A stretch of DNA of 64,000 nucleotides from positions 620,001-684,000 of the forward strand of contig JAFKIL010000001.1 in NCBI GenBank assembly GCA_017306415.1, in the 5' to 3' direction. Position 1 is the first letter of the stretch, and every line of letters begins with the position of its first letter. Made by a program: the position numbers and the translations under genes. The notes under the pieces were generated by a model. It worked only from the letters and a program-made list of their open reading frames with translations, was not told the DNA's origin and made no database searches. Of the stretch, positions 29,182 through 37,325 are shown piece after piece. Origin of the DNA: Microbacterium sp. Lineage in GTDB: Bacteria; Actinomycetota; Actinomycetes; Actinomycetales; Microbacteriaceae.

Positions 29182-29436
29182 ATGCGCAAGTATCTCTTCG
29201 GAACCGGAATCATCAGCGCAGTCGTCGGCGGTGTGACGCTGCTGCGGGGTCTGCGGGAGAACGAACCCTTCACTTGGCGCACGGCCCTCGCGTGGCTCAG
29301 CTGGGCGATCACCTTCGCCCTCGCCGTCGGGGCCATCGTGGACACGCGGCGGGCGACCAGGGGCCACCTCGTCGCCGGGGACTCGCCCGTCTCGGGCAAG
29401 GAGCAGCGGCTCCTCAAGCGCAGGCTCGACGGCTGA
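29182..29436 (+). CDS. Small two-helix membrane protein, unknown function
   Basis: An 84-residue protein with two predicted membrane helices (about residues 6-24 and 36-55) and a basic C-terminal tail ending KEQRLLKRRLDG. The first helix has YLFGTGIISAVVGGVTLL. No family recognised. It starts leaderless after TAGCGT and converges on the GNAT gene with a 2-bp gap. The tail charge suggests a cytoplasmic C-terminus. Confidence 0.7.
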   Translation: MRKYLFGTGIISAVVGGVTLLRGLRENEPFTWRTALAWLSWAITFALAVGAIVDTRRATRGHLVAGDSPVSGKEQRLLKRRLDG

Positions 29437-29438
29437 GC

Positions 29439-29888
29439 TCAGACGCCGCGCAGCGGCATCTCGTAATGCACGAAGCCGGTCGACTGCGCGACGCGATCGT
29501 AGAGTGCCCGGGCCGTCGTGTTCGCGGATTGCGTCAGCCAGTACACCTTCTCGCACCCGGCCGCGTCCGCCCAGTCCCGCACGTGGGCGATCAGTGCGGC
29601 GCCGACGCCGCCGCCGCGAGCTCCCGGGGAGACGAACAGGTCCTCCAGGTAGCAGTAGCCGTCCGTGCTCCACGTGGACGGGTGCACCAGCCAGTGCACG
29701 AACCCGAGCGGATGGCCCGCGTCGTCGCGGGCGATCGCCCCGTGCAGCCCGTCGTTCGCCACGATGCGTGCGAACACGTCGTCTGTCACGGCGTCGGGGA
29801 GCGCGCTCTCATAGAAGACGAGGTACGCGTGCCACAGCGGCAGCCAGTCGTCGCGGTCGGCGGCGTTCAGCGGATCGATGGAGACCAT
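29439..29888 (-). CDS. GNAT-family N-acetyltransferase
   Basis: A 149-residue GCN5-like acetyltransferase. The acetyl-CoA binding motif is VSPGARGGGVGAALIAHV (about residues 88-105), preceded by the beta4 strand YLEDLFV, and the C-terminal motif has ARALYDRVAQSTGFVHYEM. The acceptor is unknown; amino-group donors in this subfamily include polyamines and aminoglycosides but nothing here decides. ATG 29888 has TAGCGT six bases upstream, separating it from the thiolase operon. Confidence 0.88.
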   Translation of the reverse strand: MVSIDPLNAADRDDWLPLWHAYLVFYESALPDAVTDDVFARIVANDGLHGAIARDDAGHPLGFVHWLVHPSTWSTDGYCYLEDLFVSPGARGGGVGAALIAHVRDWADAAGCEKVYWLTQSANTTARALYDRVAQSTGFVHYEMPLRGV

Positions 29889-29894
29889 ACCCGC

Positions 29895-29900
29895 ACGCTA
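29895..29900 (-). promoter_or_regulatory. -10 element TAGCGT of the GNAT gene
   Basis: On the minus strand TAGCGT, six bases (GCGGGT), ATG at 29888. Confidence 0.5.
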
Positions 29901-29928
29901 CCGCGCGCATCCCACCTGTACGTCGCGG

Positions 29929-31113
29929 TCAGCGGGTGAGGATGAGCGCGTCGCCCTGACCGCCGCCCCCGCACAGCGCCACCGCGGCTGTCCCGCCGCC
30001 ACGGCGCACGAGCTCGTGCACCATGTGCACGACCAGGCGATTCCCGGAGGCGCCGATCGGATGCCCGATTGCGATGCCGCCGCCGTGGATGTTGACGACG
30101 TCGTCAGCGAGACCCAACTCGCGCTGCGACCGCGCCACGACGGCGCCGAAGGCCTCGTTGATCTCCACGACATCGAGGGCGGAGGGGGCGATCCCCTGCT
30201 TCGCGCACGCCTTCTCGATCGCCCGCGCGGGCTGCGCGTGGAGCGAGTTGTCGGGACCGGCGACCTGCCCGGAGGCACCGACCACGGCGAGGACCTCCCA
30301 CCCGTTCTCATCGGCGTGGGAACGGCTCGTGAGCACGACGGCGGAGGCGCCGTCGGAGATCTGAGACGAGTTGCCTGCGGTGATGGAGCCGCCTTCGGCG
30401 AAGGCGGGCCGGAGGCCCGCGAGGGTCTCCACCGTCGTCTCCGGCCGGATCCCCTCGTCCGCCGTGACGATCTTCGGGTCGCCCTTGCGCTGCGGAATCT
30501 CGACGGGAACGATCTCCGCATCGAAGACGCCGGACTCCTGCGCGGCAGCGGCGCGCTGGTGCGAGCGCGCGGCCACCGCATCCTGCTGCTCACGCGTCAC
30601 CTCGTACTTCGCATTCAGACGCTCCGTCGACGCGCCCATGCTCTCGCGGTCGTACACGTCGGTGAGCCCGTCGTACGCCATGTGGTCGAGCACCTCGACC
30701 GTGCCGTACGACCACCCCTCGCGCGAGCCCATGAGGAGGTGCGGTGCCCGCGTCATGGACTCCATCCCGGCGGCGACCACGACCTTCGCGTCGCCCAGCG
30801 CGATCATGCGCGCGGCGTCGATGACGGCGGTCAGCCCGGAGAGGCACACCTTGTTGACGCCGCTCGCATGCGCCGTCCAGGGGATCCCCGCTCCTACGGC
30901 CGCCTGACGAGCCGGGTTCTGCCCCGCCCCCGCGGGAAGGACCTGACCCACGAGTACGGCGTCGACCGCGTCAGCCGGGATCCCGCCCCCCGACAGGGCA
31001 CCCGCGATGGCGATGCTCCCGAGCCGGGTCGCGGGCAGCGATGCGAGCTGCCCCTTCAGACGGCCCTGCGGAGTGCGGGCCGCGGCCACGATCACGACGT
31101 CGTCGGCGTTCAT
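29929..31113 (-). CDS. Acetyl-CoA C-acetyltransferase (thiolase)
   Basis: A 394-residue degradative-type thiolase. The nucleophilic Cys is in [11 protein letters not shown] near residue 88, the catalytic His in [14 protein letters not shown] near 350 and the second Cys in [11 protein letters not shown] near 380. It cleaves acetoacetyl-CoA to two acetyl-CoA, or beta-ketoadipyl-CoA in the protocatechuate pathway. Its start overlaps the scoB stop by 4 bp, so the operon is scoA-scoB-thiolase. With a 3-hydroxybutyrate dehydrogenase nearby, acetoacetyl-CoA is the best substrate guess. Confidence 0.94.
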   Translation of the reverse strand: MNADDVVIVAAARTPQGRLKGQLASLPATRLGSIAIAGALSGGGIPADAVDAVLVGQVLPAGAGQNPARQAAVGAGIPWTAHASGVNKVCLSGLTAVIDAARMIALGDAKVVVAAGMESMTRAPHLLMGSREGWSYGTVEVLDHMAYDGLTDVYDRESMGASTERLNAKYEVTREQQDAVAARSHQRAAAAQESGVFDAEIVPVEIPQRKGDPKIVTADEGIRPETTVETLAGLRPAFAEGGSITAGNSSQISDGASAVVLTSRSHADENGWEVLAVVGASGQVAGPDNSLHAQPARAIEKACAKQGIAPSALDVVEINEAFGAVVARSQRELGLADDVVNIHGGGIAIGHPIGASGNRLVVHMVHELVRRGGGTAAVALCGGGGQGDALILTR

Positions 31114-31763
31114 GCTTCCACCCTAAGCTCGGGCGCGACGGCGAGCGGCGGCTCGGTCGCGGCGATCACCTCGTCGACGGTCACACCGGGTGCCGTCTCC
31201 ACCAGGACGAGACCCTTCGGCGTGACGTCGATGACCGCGAGGTCGGTGATGATGCGATCGACCACGCCGCGTCCGGTGAGCGGCAGGGAGCAGTGGTCGA
31301 CGATCTTGGCGGAGCCGTCACGGGCGACGTGCTCCATCAGAACGATGACGGTGCCGGCCCCGTGGACGAGGTCCATCGCCCCACCCGGGCCCTTCACCAT
31401 CTTCCCGGGGATCATCCAGTTCGCGATGTCTCCGCCCGCCGACACCTGCATCGCGCCGAGGATCGCGGCGTCGATCTTGCCGCCCCGGATCATCCCGAAG
31501 CTCATCGCCGAGTCGAAGAACGCGGCGCCCGGGAGCACCGTCACCGTCTCCTTGCCCGCGTTGATGAGATCGGGGTCGACGTCGGCCTCGAGCGGGTAGG
31601 GCCCGACACCCAGGATGCCGTTCTCCGACTGCAGGACCACGGTCACGCCGTCCGGCACGTGGTTGGGGACGAGCGTCGGCAGTCCGATGCCCAGGTTGAC
31701 GTAGGAGCCGTCGGCGAGCTCGCGTGCGGCGCGCGCCGCCATCTCGTTGCGTGTGAGGGCCAT
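31110..31763 (-). CDS. scoB: 3-oxoacid CoA-transferase subunit B
   Basis: A 217-residue class I CoA-transferase beta subunit. The catalytic glutamate is in [12 protein letters not shown] near residue 47, with [15 protein letters not shown] and [10 protein letters not shown] also conserved. It moves CoA from succinyl-CoA to acetoacetate (or 3-oxoadipate). One base separates the scoA stop from this ATG, and its own stop overlaps the thiolase start. The pathway assignment rests on the neighbouring dehydrogenase. Confidence 0.92.
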   Translation of the reverse strand: MALTRNEMAARAARELADGSYVNLGIGLPTLVPNHVPDGVTVVLQSENGILGVGPYPLEADVDPDLINAGKETVTVLPGAAFFDSAMSFGMIRGGKIDAAILGAMQVSAGGDIANWMIPGKMVKGPGGAMDLVHGAGTVIVLMEHVARDGSAKIVDHCSLPLTGRGVVDRIITDLAVIDVTPKGLVLVETAPGVTVDEVIAATEPPLAVAPELRVEA

Positions 31764-31764
31764 G

Positions 31765-32550
31765 TCATGCTCCTTCCGTGGACGCGGGGCTGGAGACCGT
31801 GCGGCGCTCGATGCGCTTCTCGATGTCGGACCCCACCTCGACGATGCGGTGGACGTACACGCCGGGGAGGTGCACAGCGTCTGGGTCGATCTCTCCCGGC
31901 TCGACGAGCTCCTCCACCTGCGCGATGCAGATCCGCCCCGACATCGCCGCCAGCGGGTTGAAGTTGCGCGCCGCCTTGCTGAAGACGAGGTTGCCGTGCC
32001 GGTCGCCCCTGGCGGCGTGCACGAGCGCGTAGTCGGCGACGATGGCCTCCTCGAGCACGAACTCGTGCGCGCGCCCCGCGACCTCGAAGGTCCGGACGTC
32101 CTTGGCAGGGGATGCCACGGCCACACCCCCGGAGCCGTCGTACCTGCGTGGCAGTCCGCCCTCAGCCACCTGCGTCCCGACGCCGGTCTGCGTATAGAAC
32201 GCCGCGATGCCGGCCCCGCCCGCGCGCAGCTTCTCGGCCAGAGTGCCCTGCGGGGTGAGCTCGAGCTCGAGCTCGCCGGAGAGGAACTGCCGCTCGAACT
32301 CCTTGTTCTCGCCGACGTAGGACGACGTCATCTTGCGGATGCGCTTGTCGGCGAGCAGGATGCCCAGCCCCCAGTCGTCCACGCCGCAGTTGTTGGAGAC
32401 GACCGACAGGTCCGCGGTGCCCTGGGCGTGCAGCGCCTCGATCAGCTTCATCGGATTGCCCGAAAGTCCGAACCCGCCCACCGCGAGAATCGCGCCGTCC
32501 GGGATGTCGGCCACCGCCTCCGCGGGGCTCGCCACCTGTTTGTCGATCAC
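31765..32550 (-). CDS. scoA: 3-oxoacid CoA-transferase subunit A
   Basis: A 261-residue class I CoA-transferase alpha subunit with the glycine-rich [14 protein letters not shown] loop near residue 20 and the later [13 protein letters not shown] and [15 protein letters not shown] motifs. The GTG at 32550 is chosen because the protein then begins [19 protein letters not shown], the usual N-terminus of the family, and GAGGGAG precedes it. It is first of the scoA-scoB-thiolase operon and diverges from an IclR gene. Confidence 0.93.
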   Translation of the reverse strand: MIDKQVASPAEAVADIPDGAILAVGGFGLSGNPMKLIEALHAQGTADLSVVSNNCGVDDWGLGILLADKRIRKMTSSYVGENKEFERQFLSGELELELTPQGTLAEKLRAGGAGIAAFYTQTGVGTQVAEGGLPRRYDGSGGVAVASPAKDVRTFEVAGRAHEFVLEEAIVADYALVHAARGDRHGNLVFSKAARNFNPLAAMSGRICIAQVEELVEPGEIDPDAVHLPGVYVHRIVEVGSDIEKRIERRTVSSPASTEGA

Positions 32551-32660
32551 GCGCACTCCCTCGTCCCACGTCGGCCTGCGTTCGCACACCTGCGTCCATC
32601 ATCGTCCTCCGTCGCCGGCGCGGCGCCGACGGCGTTTGCGATGTGGATGAACGCGCGCTT

Positions 32661-32666
32661 AGTGTC
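32661..32666 (+). promoter_or_regulatory. -10 element TAGTGT of the IclR gene
   Basis: TAGTGT, six bases (CCATAT is part of the palindrome), then GTG at 32673; the promoter overlaps the operator. Confidence 0.45.
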
Positions 32667-32680
32667 CATATCGTGGACAC
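32662..32680. promoter_or_regulatory. Candidate IclR operator (perfect 7-5-7 palindrome)
   Basis: GTGTCCA (32662-32668), five bases TATCG, TGGACAC (32674-32680): perfect inverted repeat, of the GTCCA...TGGAC form seen for several IclR regulators. It covers the -10 element and the predicted start codon of the IclR gene and lies about 112 bp upstream of scoA, so autorepression is the simplest reading. Confidence 0.7.
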
Positions 32681-33458
32681 CACGACGAACGTTCCCGGCG
32701 CGCAGGCGATCGCGCGCGCCGCATCCCTCCTCCGCCTGGTGACGGCTGCGGGGCAGGACGGCGTGTCGGCCGGGGAGCTCGCGCGCCGCGCCGATCTCAC
32801 CCGCCCGACGGCTCACCGGCTCCTCACCGCCCTCCGGCGCGAGGGTCTCGTCGACCAGGACGAGGGCTCAGGGCGCTGGATGCCTGGTCCGGAGCTGTTC
32901 CTCATGGGCACCGTCGCCGCGGCACGATATGACATCACGGAGCTCGCGCGCGACATCGTCCGGTCGCTCGCCGTGCGCACGGAGGAGAGCGCCTTCCTCT
33001 CGGTGCGTCGCGGAGACGAGACGGTGTGTCTCCTGCGCGAGGAAGGCAGCTTCCCCATCCGCTCGTTCGTGCTGTCCGAGGGGGTGCGCTTCCCGTTGGG
33101 CGTCGCATCGGCGGGCCTGGCCATCCTCGCATTCCTGCCGCCTCACGATGTGGACGCCTACTTCGCGCGCCACGACGAGCTGCCTCGCCTCTGGGGCGCC
33201 GCGCACGGCGAGGCGCGGCTGCGGGCACGACTGCGCGACACGCACGAACGCGGGTACGCCGTCAACCCGGGCCTGATCGTGGAGGGGAGCTACGGCCTCG
33301 GCGCCGCCGTCTTCACGCGGGAAGGTCACCCCCAGTGGGCGCTGAGCCTCACCGGAGTGGAGTTCCGGTTCGCCCCCGACCGACTGCCCGAGCTCGGCCG
33401 GACCCTCCTCGCCCACGCGCACCAGCTGACGTCGCGCATCGCCTCCGCGCGGCGGTGA
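32673..33458 (+). CDS. IclR-family transcriptional regulator
   Basis: A 261-residue protein with an N-terminal winged HTH (AGELARRADLTRPTAHRLLTALRREGLV, about residues 30-57) and a C-terminal effector domain (about 85-255, with GLAILAFLPPHDVDAYF and SYGLGAAVFTREG). It diverges from the scoAB-thiolase operon and converges on the dehydrogenase operon, so it probably controls ketone-body use. The GTG at 32673 is preferred because a -10 element sits six bases upstream. A GTG at 32643 would add ten residues. Confidence 0.9.
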   Translation: MDTTTNVPGAQAIARAASLLRLVTAAGQDGVSAGELARRADLTRPTAHRLLTALRREGLVDQDEGSGRWMPGPELFLMGTVAAARYDITELARDIVRSLAVRTEESAFLSVRRGDETVCLLREEGSFPIRSFVLSEGVRFPLGVASAGLAILAFLPPHDVDAYFARHDELPRLWGAAHGEARLRARLRDTHERGYAVNPGLIVEGSYGLGAAVFTREGHPQWALSLTGVEFRFAPDRLPELGRTLLAHAHQLTSRIASARR

Positions 33459-33513
33459 GCCGACCGCGTCGAGCGTCCCCATCCGATCTGTGCTGTCGCT
33501 CCCCCTCCGGCCT

Positions 33514-33611
33514 GTACCGTTCTCAGGAGAAGCGGGGGCAGCATCGGGACTCGGGCGTGACATTCCGAGACGCCGCCCTCGGTGGCGAGTAGGCGATCCT
33601 GAGAACGGTAC
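33514..33611. repeat. 98-bp element bounded by a perfect 15-bp inverted repeat
   Basis: GTACCGTTCTCAGGA (33514-33528) and its exact reverse complement TCCTGAGAACGGTAC (33597-33611) enclose 68 bp in the only gene-free gap between the convergent IclR and hydrolase genes. The interior contains a smaller CTCGG/CCGAG pair. It has no coding frame. Options are a miniature inverted-repeat element, a cruciform-forming terminator, or two operator half-sites. Confidence 0.6.
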
Positions 33612-33645
33612 GCGGGGCGGCGGTGAGCGCGGCCCGGGCCGCGTG

Positions 33646-34545
33646 TCAGCCCCGGGCGGCGAGCTCCTCGCGGAGCGCCTGCGCGACGACGTCGGCCCCG
33701 GCATCCGACATCACGATCCGGTAGTGGTTGACGCCGTCGATGCGCTCGTGCCGGATGCCGGGATACGTCGGCAGCACCCGGTCGAGGTACCCCGGGCTGT
33801 ACATCCCCGGCTCCTCGTTCTGCAAGCCGCGGGAGACGGTGATCAGGCGCGCGGGATGGCGCAGCTGGGCGAGCGCCGCGGGGAGGGTCGCGCCGCCGTT
33901 CATGTCGGCGACGTCGGCCACAACGGTCTCGTACGCGGTCGCCGGGCGCAGCGCCCCTGCGCCGTCGTCGACGAGATCGTACGCGAAGTACTCGTCGAGC
34001 CGCGTCGACCAGTCGTCGGCGAAGGCCGGGTGCCGATGCCAGAACGCGAGGTAGTCGTCGAGGGACGCGAACTGCATCGCGAGTCGCGCGGCGGTGGGCC
34101 CGAGCACCCCGCTGATCACGTCGTCCGTCGAAAGCCTCGGATCGACGTCGAGGGGAAGCCCGCCGTCCACGAGGAGCAGGCGCGACACGCGCTCCGGGTA
34201 GAGGTGCGCGAACACGACGGCGACGAACCCGCCCATGGAGTGACCGACCACCACCGTCTGCTCGATCCCGAGCCGGTCCAGCGTCGCCGCGAGGTCCGCG
34301 GCATGGGCGGCGAGCCCCGCGGGGCCCGCGACGGTCCGGCTCATCCCCCGGCCGCGGAGGTCGGGGGCGATCAGGGTCACATCGGGCAGACGCTCCGCGA
34401 CGAAGTCCCACGCGAGGTGGGACGAGGTGATCCCGTGCACGAGCAGGGCTGCGGAGGCATCGCGCGACGAGCCCGGGTCACCGCCCCTGACCCCGACCCG
34501 GAGCGTCCCGCCCGCGACGGGCACGTCGACGGTTCCCTCGCTCAC
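33646..34545 (-). CDS. Alpha/beta-hydrolase, coupled to 3-hydroxybutyrate dehydrogenase
   Basis: A 299-residue alpha/beta-hydrolase with the oxyanion motif LLVHGITSSHLAW near residue 36, the nucleophile elbow GHSMGG near residue 100 and a C-terminal His in GVNHYRIVMS. The GTG at 34545 is chosen because it overlaps the stop of the upstream dehydrogenase by 4 bp (GTGA). A GTG 12 bases upstream is possible. The coupling implies a linked substrate, perhaps an ester or oligomer of 3-hydroxybutyrate, but that is inference. Enol-lactonase activity is an alternative given the CoA-transferase nearby. Confidence 0.85.
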   Translation of the reverse strand: MSEGTVDVPVAGGTLRVGVRGGDPGSSRDASAALLVHGITSSHLAWDFVAERLPDVTLIAPDLRGRGMSRTVAGPAGLAAHAADLAATLDRLGIEQTVVVGHSMGGFVAVVFAHLYPERVSRLLLVDGGLPLDVDPRLSTDDVISGVLGPTAARLAMQFASLDDYLAFWHRHPAFADDWSTRLDEYFAYDLVDDGAGALRPATAYETVVADVADMNGGATLPAALAQLRHPARLITVSRGLQNEEPGMYSPGYLDRVLPTYPGIRHERIDGVNHYRIVMSDAGADVVAQALREELAARG

Positions 34546-35294
34546 CGTGCCGTCCACCCGCCGTCCATCGTGTAGGACGCGCCGGTGACCATCCCCGCCT
34601 TGTCGGAGACGAGCCAGCCCGCGAGCGACGCCACCTCATCGGCCTCGACGAGACGTTTGATGGCCGTCTCGGTGAGCATGATCTTCTCCACGACCTCGCT
34701 CTCGGGGATGCCGTGGACGCGCGCCTGGTCGGCGATCTGCTTCTCCACGAGCGGCGTCCGCACGTAGGCGGGATCGATGCAGTTGCTCGTCACGCCGTGC
34801 TCGGCGCCCTCGAGGGCGGTCACCTTCGACAGTCCCTCGAGGGCGTGCTTCGCGGTCACGTACGCCGACTTGAAGGGACTCGCTCTCAGTCCGTGCGCGC
34901 TCGAGATGTTGACGATGCGCCCCCAGCCACGCGAGTACATCCGGGGAAGGGCCGCGCGGATCAGGAGGAACGGCGACTCCACCATGAGTCGCTGGATGAG
35001 CCGGAACGTGTCGGGATCGTAGGTCTCGATGGGGCCGACGCGCTGGATGCCCGCGTTGTTCACGAGGATGTCGATGTCGAGGGTCAGGTCGTCGAGGGCA
35101 GCTGTGTCCGACAGATCGACCGTCCACGCCTCGCCGTCGACCTCGGACGCCGCGGCGTCGGCCGCCTCGCGGTCCCGGTCGGCAACGATCACGTGCGCGC
35201 CGCGCGCGGCGAACTCCCGCACGCAGGCGAGGCCGATCCCGCTTGCTCCCCCGGTGACGAGCGCCCGGCGCCCTTCGAGATCCCGCTCCGCCAT
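34542..35294 (-). CDS. 3-hydroxybutyrate dehydrogenase
   Basis: A 250-residue SDR oxidising D-3-hydroxybutyrate to acetoacetate with NAD. The Rossmann motif is VTGGASGIG (residues 13-21), the NNAG motif is at 79-82 and the catalytic Ser132, Tyr145 and Lys149 are present. All residues known to hold the substrate carboxylate in this family are in place: Gln84 (AGIQR), His134 (SSAHG), Lys142 (SPFKS), Gln186 (VEKQI) and Trp247 (GGWTAR). ATG 35294 has GGGAG upstream. It leads an operon with the hydrolase. Confidence 0.93.
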   Translation of the reverse strand: MAERDLEGRRALVTGGASGIGLACVREFAARGAHVIVADRDREAADAAASEVDGEAWTVDLSDTAALDDLTLDIDILVNNAGIQRVGPIETYDPDTFRLIQRLMVESPFLLIRAALPRMYSRGWGRIVNISSAHGLRASPFKSAYVTAKHALEGLSKVTALEGAEHGVTSNCIDPAYVRTPLVEKQIADQARVHGIPESEVVEKIMLTETAIKRLVEADEVASLAGWLVSDKAGMVTGASYTMDGGWTAR

Positions 35295-35398
35295 CGCTCT
35301 CCCGCTTCCGTCGACCATGGCGAGCGTAGGAACCCGCCTCGGCAGTGTCAAGGAGCGCCCCGGGTGCCCCTCGGCGATTCCGACGTGCGCAGAGTTGA

Positions 35399-35419
35399 TA
35401 TATACATTCAGTATATACT
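35399..35419. promoter_or_regulatory. MarR operator with overlapping -10 element
   Basis: TATATAC (35399-35405), ATTCA, GTATATA (35411-35417): perfect 7-5-7 palindrome in an AT-rich island. TATACT (35414-35419) lies six bases before the MarR ATG at 35426, so the operator covers the promoter of a leaderless transcript. The site could also govern the divergent dehydrogenase operon. Confidence 0.7.
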
Positions 35420-35425
35420 TCCGGT

Positions 35426-35857
35426 ATGAGTAGAGCCGAAGACATCGCGGAGATCGTCACGGCCGCGCACACGCTCACGCGACTCGCGGCACTCGAGACC
35501 AGGAACGACGCCCCCGCCGCCCAGTGGCGGGCGCTCAGCGTCCTGCAGACCGAGGGCCCGCTGCGTGTCGGCGCCCTCGCGACGATGACGCGGACGACGC
35601 AGCCCGGGATGACGCGCCTGGTGGGCCAGCTCACCGAGAGCGGCCTCGTCGCACGGGAGAGCGACCCGGACGACTCACGAGCGACCGTCGTCACGATCAC
35701 CCCCGCCGGCGTCACCGCCCTCGCCGAGTGGCGCGTGGAGCTGCGTGCCGCGCTCGAACCGTTCTTCGCCGACCTGGACGACGACGACTGGAAGGCCCTG
35801 TCGCGCGTCGCCCGCATCCTGTCCGCCCGCACCACTCCCGTAGGAGCCGCACGATGA
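35426..35857 (+). CDS. MarR-family transcriptional regulator
   Basis: A 143-residue winged-helix protein: helix-turn-helix around VGALATMTRTTQPGMTRLVGQLTESGLV, wing DPDDSRATVVTITPAG, then dimer helices. No conserved Cys redox sensor is evident. Its stop overlaps the MFS start (ATGA), so the pair is a MarR-controlled exporter operon, with autorepression through the AT-rich palindrome upstream. The ligand is unknown. Confidence 0.92.
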   Translation: MSRAEDIAEIVTAAHTLTRLAALETRNDAPAAQWRALSVLQTEGPLRVGALATMTRTTQPGMTRLVGQLTESGLVARESDPDDSRATVVTITPAGVTALAEWRVELRAALEPFFADLDDDDWKALSRVARILSARTTPVGAAR

Positions 35858-37083
35858 ATGCCCACGCACCCGCCCGATCGATCTGGCGTCAGCCCGCGCA
35901 GGTGTGGGCCGTCGCCTTCGCGTGCGTCGTCGCGTTCATGGGCATCGGTCTCGTGGACCCGATCCTGCCCGCCATCGCCGCCTCGCTGCAGGCCGATCCC
36001 GTGCAGACCGAGCTGCTGTTCACGAGCTACCTTCTCGTGACCGGCGCGGCCATGCTGATCACCAGCTGGATCTCGAGCCGCATCGGCGCGAAGGCGACGC
36101 TCCTGATCGGCCTCGGGTTCATCGTCGTGTTCGCGCTGCTGTGCGCGCTGAGCGGGAGTGTCGACGCGATCATCGGATTCCGCGCGGGGTGGGGCCTCGG
36201 CAACGCCCTGTTCATCTCCACCGCGCTCGCGACGATCGTCGGCGCCGCGACCGGCGGGAGCGGTGCCGCGATCATCCTCTACGAGGCCGCCCTCGGTCTG
36301 GGGATCGCCGTCGGCCCGCTGCTGGGCGGACTGCTCGGAGAGATCAGCTGGCGCGGTCCCTTCTTCGGCGTCGTCGTGCTCATGGCGATCGCGTTCGTGG
36401 CCGTGCTGGTGCTCCTGCGCGGTCCGTCCGAGAAGCGTGCGCCCGTACCGCTGTCCGCGCCGTTCAAGGCGCTTCGGATTCCGGCCCTCGCCGTCCTCGC
36501 CGTCGCCGCGCTGTTCTACAACATCGGCTTCTTCGTGCTGCTCGCCTTCTCGCCCTTTCCGCTCGGCTTCGGCGCGATGGGGATCGGCGTCACCTTCTTC
36601 GGGTGGGGTCTGGCGCTCGCGATCACGAGCGTGTGGGTCGCACCCCTCCTGCTGCGGCGGATGACCCGGACAACCGTCATCCTCATCGTGCTGCCGCTCC
36701 TGGCCGCGGACCTCATCGTCGCCGGCATCCTCGTCGCCAGCGCGACTGCGCTCGTGGTCTGCATCGTCGTCGGCGGACTTCTGCTCGGCATCATGAACAC
36801 GGTGCTCACCGAGTCCGTGATGGAGGCGACCGATCTCCCGCGTGCGGTCGCGTCGTCGTCCTACTCCGCGGTCCGGTTCCTCGGAGGCGCGGCGGCCCCG
36901 CCGATCGCGGCGGCGCTGTGGCACTCGTTCAACGCGACCGTGCCCTACCTCTTCGCGGCCGCCGCGGTGCTCATCGCCGCCGCCACGATCGCGATCGGGC
37001 GCAGGTTCCTCGCGCGCGTCGACGGCCGGGAAGCGGATGCCGCAGACGAGGGCGCGGCGATCCTCGTCGGCGACGCGGCCTGA
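35854..37083 (+). CDS. MFS transporter (efflux type)
   Basis: A 409-residue 12-TM major facilitator. TM1 contains GIGLVDPILPAIAASL, typical of multidrug and sugar-efflux members, and the TM2-3 loop reads SSRIGAKATLL. ATG 35854 has TAGGAG at ideal distance and overlaps the MarR stop by 4 bp. A role exporting the MarR inducer is the usual arrangement. Confidence 0.92.
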   Translation: MNAHAPARSIWRQPAQVWAVAFACVVAFMGIGLVDPILPAIAASLQADPVQTELLFTSYLLVTGAAMLITSWISSRIGAKATLLIGLGFIVVFALLCALSGSVDAIIGFRAGWGLGNALFISTALATIVGAATGGSGAAIILYEAALGLGIAVGPLLGGLLGEISWRGPFFGVVVLMAIAFVAVLVLLRGPSEKRAPVPLSAPFKALRIPALAVLAVAALFYNIGFFVLLAFSPFPLGFGAMGIGVTFFGWGLALAITSVWVAPLLLRRMTRTTVILIVLPLLAADLIVAGILVASATALVVCIVVGGLLLGIMNTVLTESVMEATDLPRAVASSSYSAVRFLGGAAAPPIAAALWHSFNATVPYLFAAAAVLIAAATIAIGRRFLARVDGREADAADEGAAILVGDAA

Positions 37084-37116
37084 GTCCCCGCTCCGCGCGG
37101 CACCCGAAGACCACGA

Positions 37117-37151
37117 AACGCCCGGGAGAAGGCGAGTTCTCATCGGGCGTT
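37117..37151. terminator. Hairpin between MFS and tRNA-Lys
   Basis: AACGCCCG (37117-37124) pairs with CGGGCGTT (37144-37151), with an inner AGAA/TTCT pairing. On the minus strand the stem ends GTTTCG, fitting termination after tRNA-Lys. It may also stop the MFS transcript. Confidence 0.6.
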
Positions 37152-37160
37152 CCGCGGTTG

Positions 37161-37233
37161 TGCACCCCCTGGGACTCGAACCCAGAACCCACTGATTAAG
37201 AGTCAGTTGCTCTGCCGATTGAGCTAGAGGTGC
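37161..37233 (-). tRNA. tRNA-Lys (anticodon CTT)
   Basis: The 73-nt minus-strand sequence folds as a tRNA: acceptor GCACCTC/GGGGTGC with one G-U pair and discriminator A, D-arm TAGCTCAATCGGCAGAGC, anticodon arm ACTGA-CTCTTAA-TCAGT with CTT at 34-36, and T-arm TGGGTTCGAGTCCCA. It reads AAG. CCA is not encoded. Confidence 0.97.
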
Positions 37234-37313
37234 GTGGTTCCCGCGGGGGGAACCGAGGGTCAACACTATCATCACGATCGCGGCTCTCGGAAATCCGCCA
37301 GGGAGCCGCACAC

Positions 37314-37319
37314 TATCCT
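37314..37319 (+). promoter_or_regulatory. -10 element TATCCT, leaderless start at 37326
   Basis: TATCCT, six bases (GGAGCA), GTG at 37326. The GGAG is too close to act as a ribosome-binding site. Confidence 0.5.
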
Positions 37320-37325
37320 GGAGCA

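Noticed and set aside
29929-32550. A protocatechuate (beta-ketoadipate) pathway
   Set aside because: CoA-transferase, thiolase and IclR would fit, but no pcaB/C/D/G/H genes are present and a 3-hydroxybutyrate dehydrogenase with all signature residues is.
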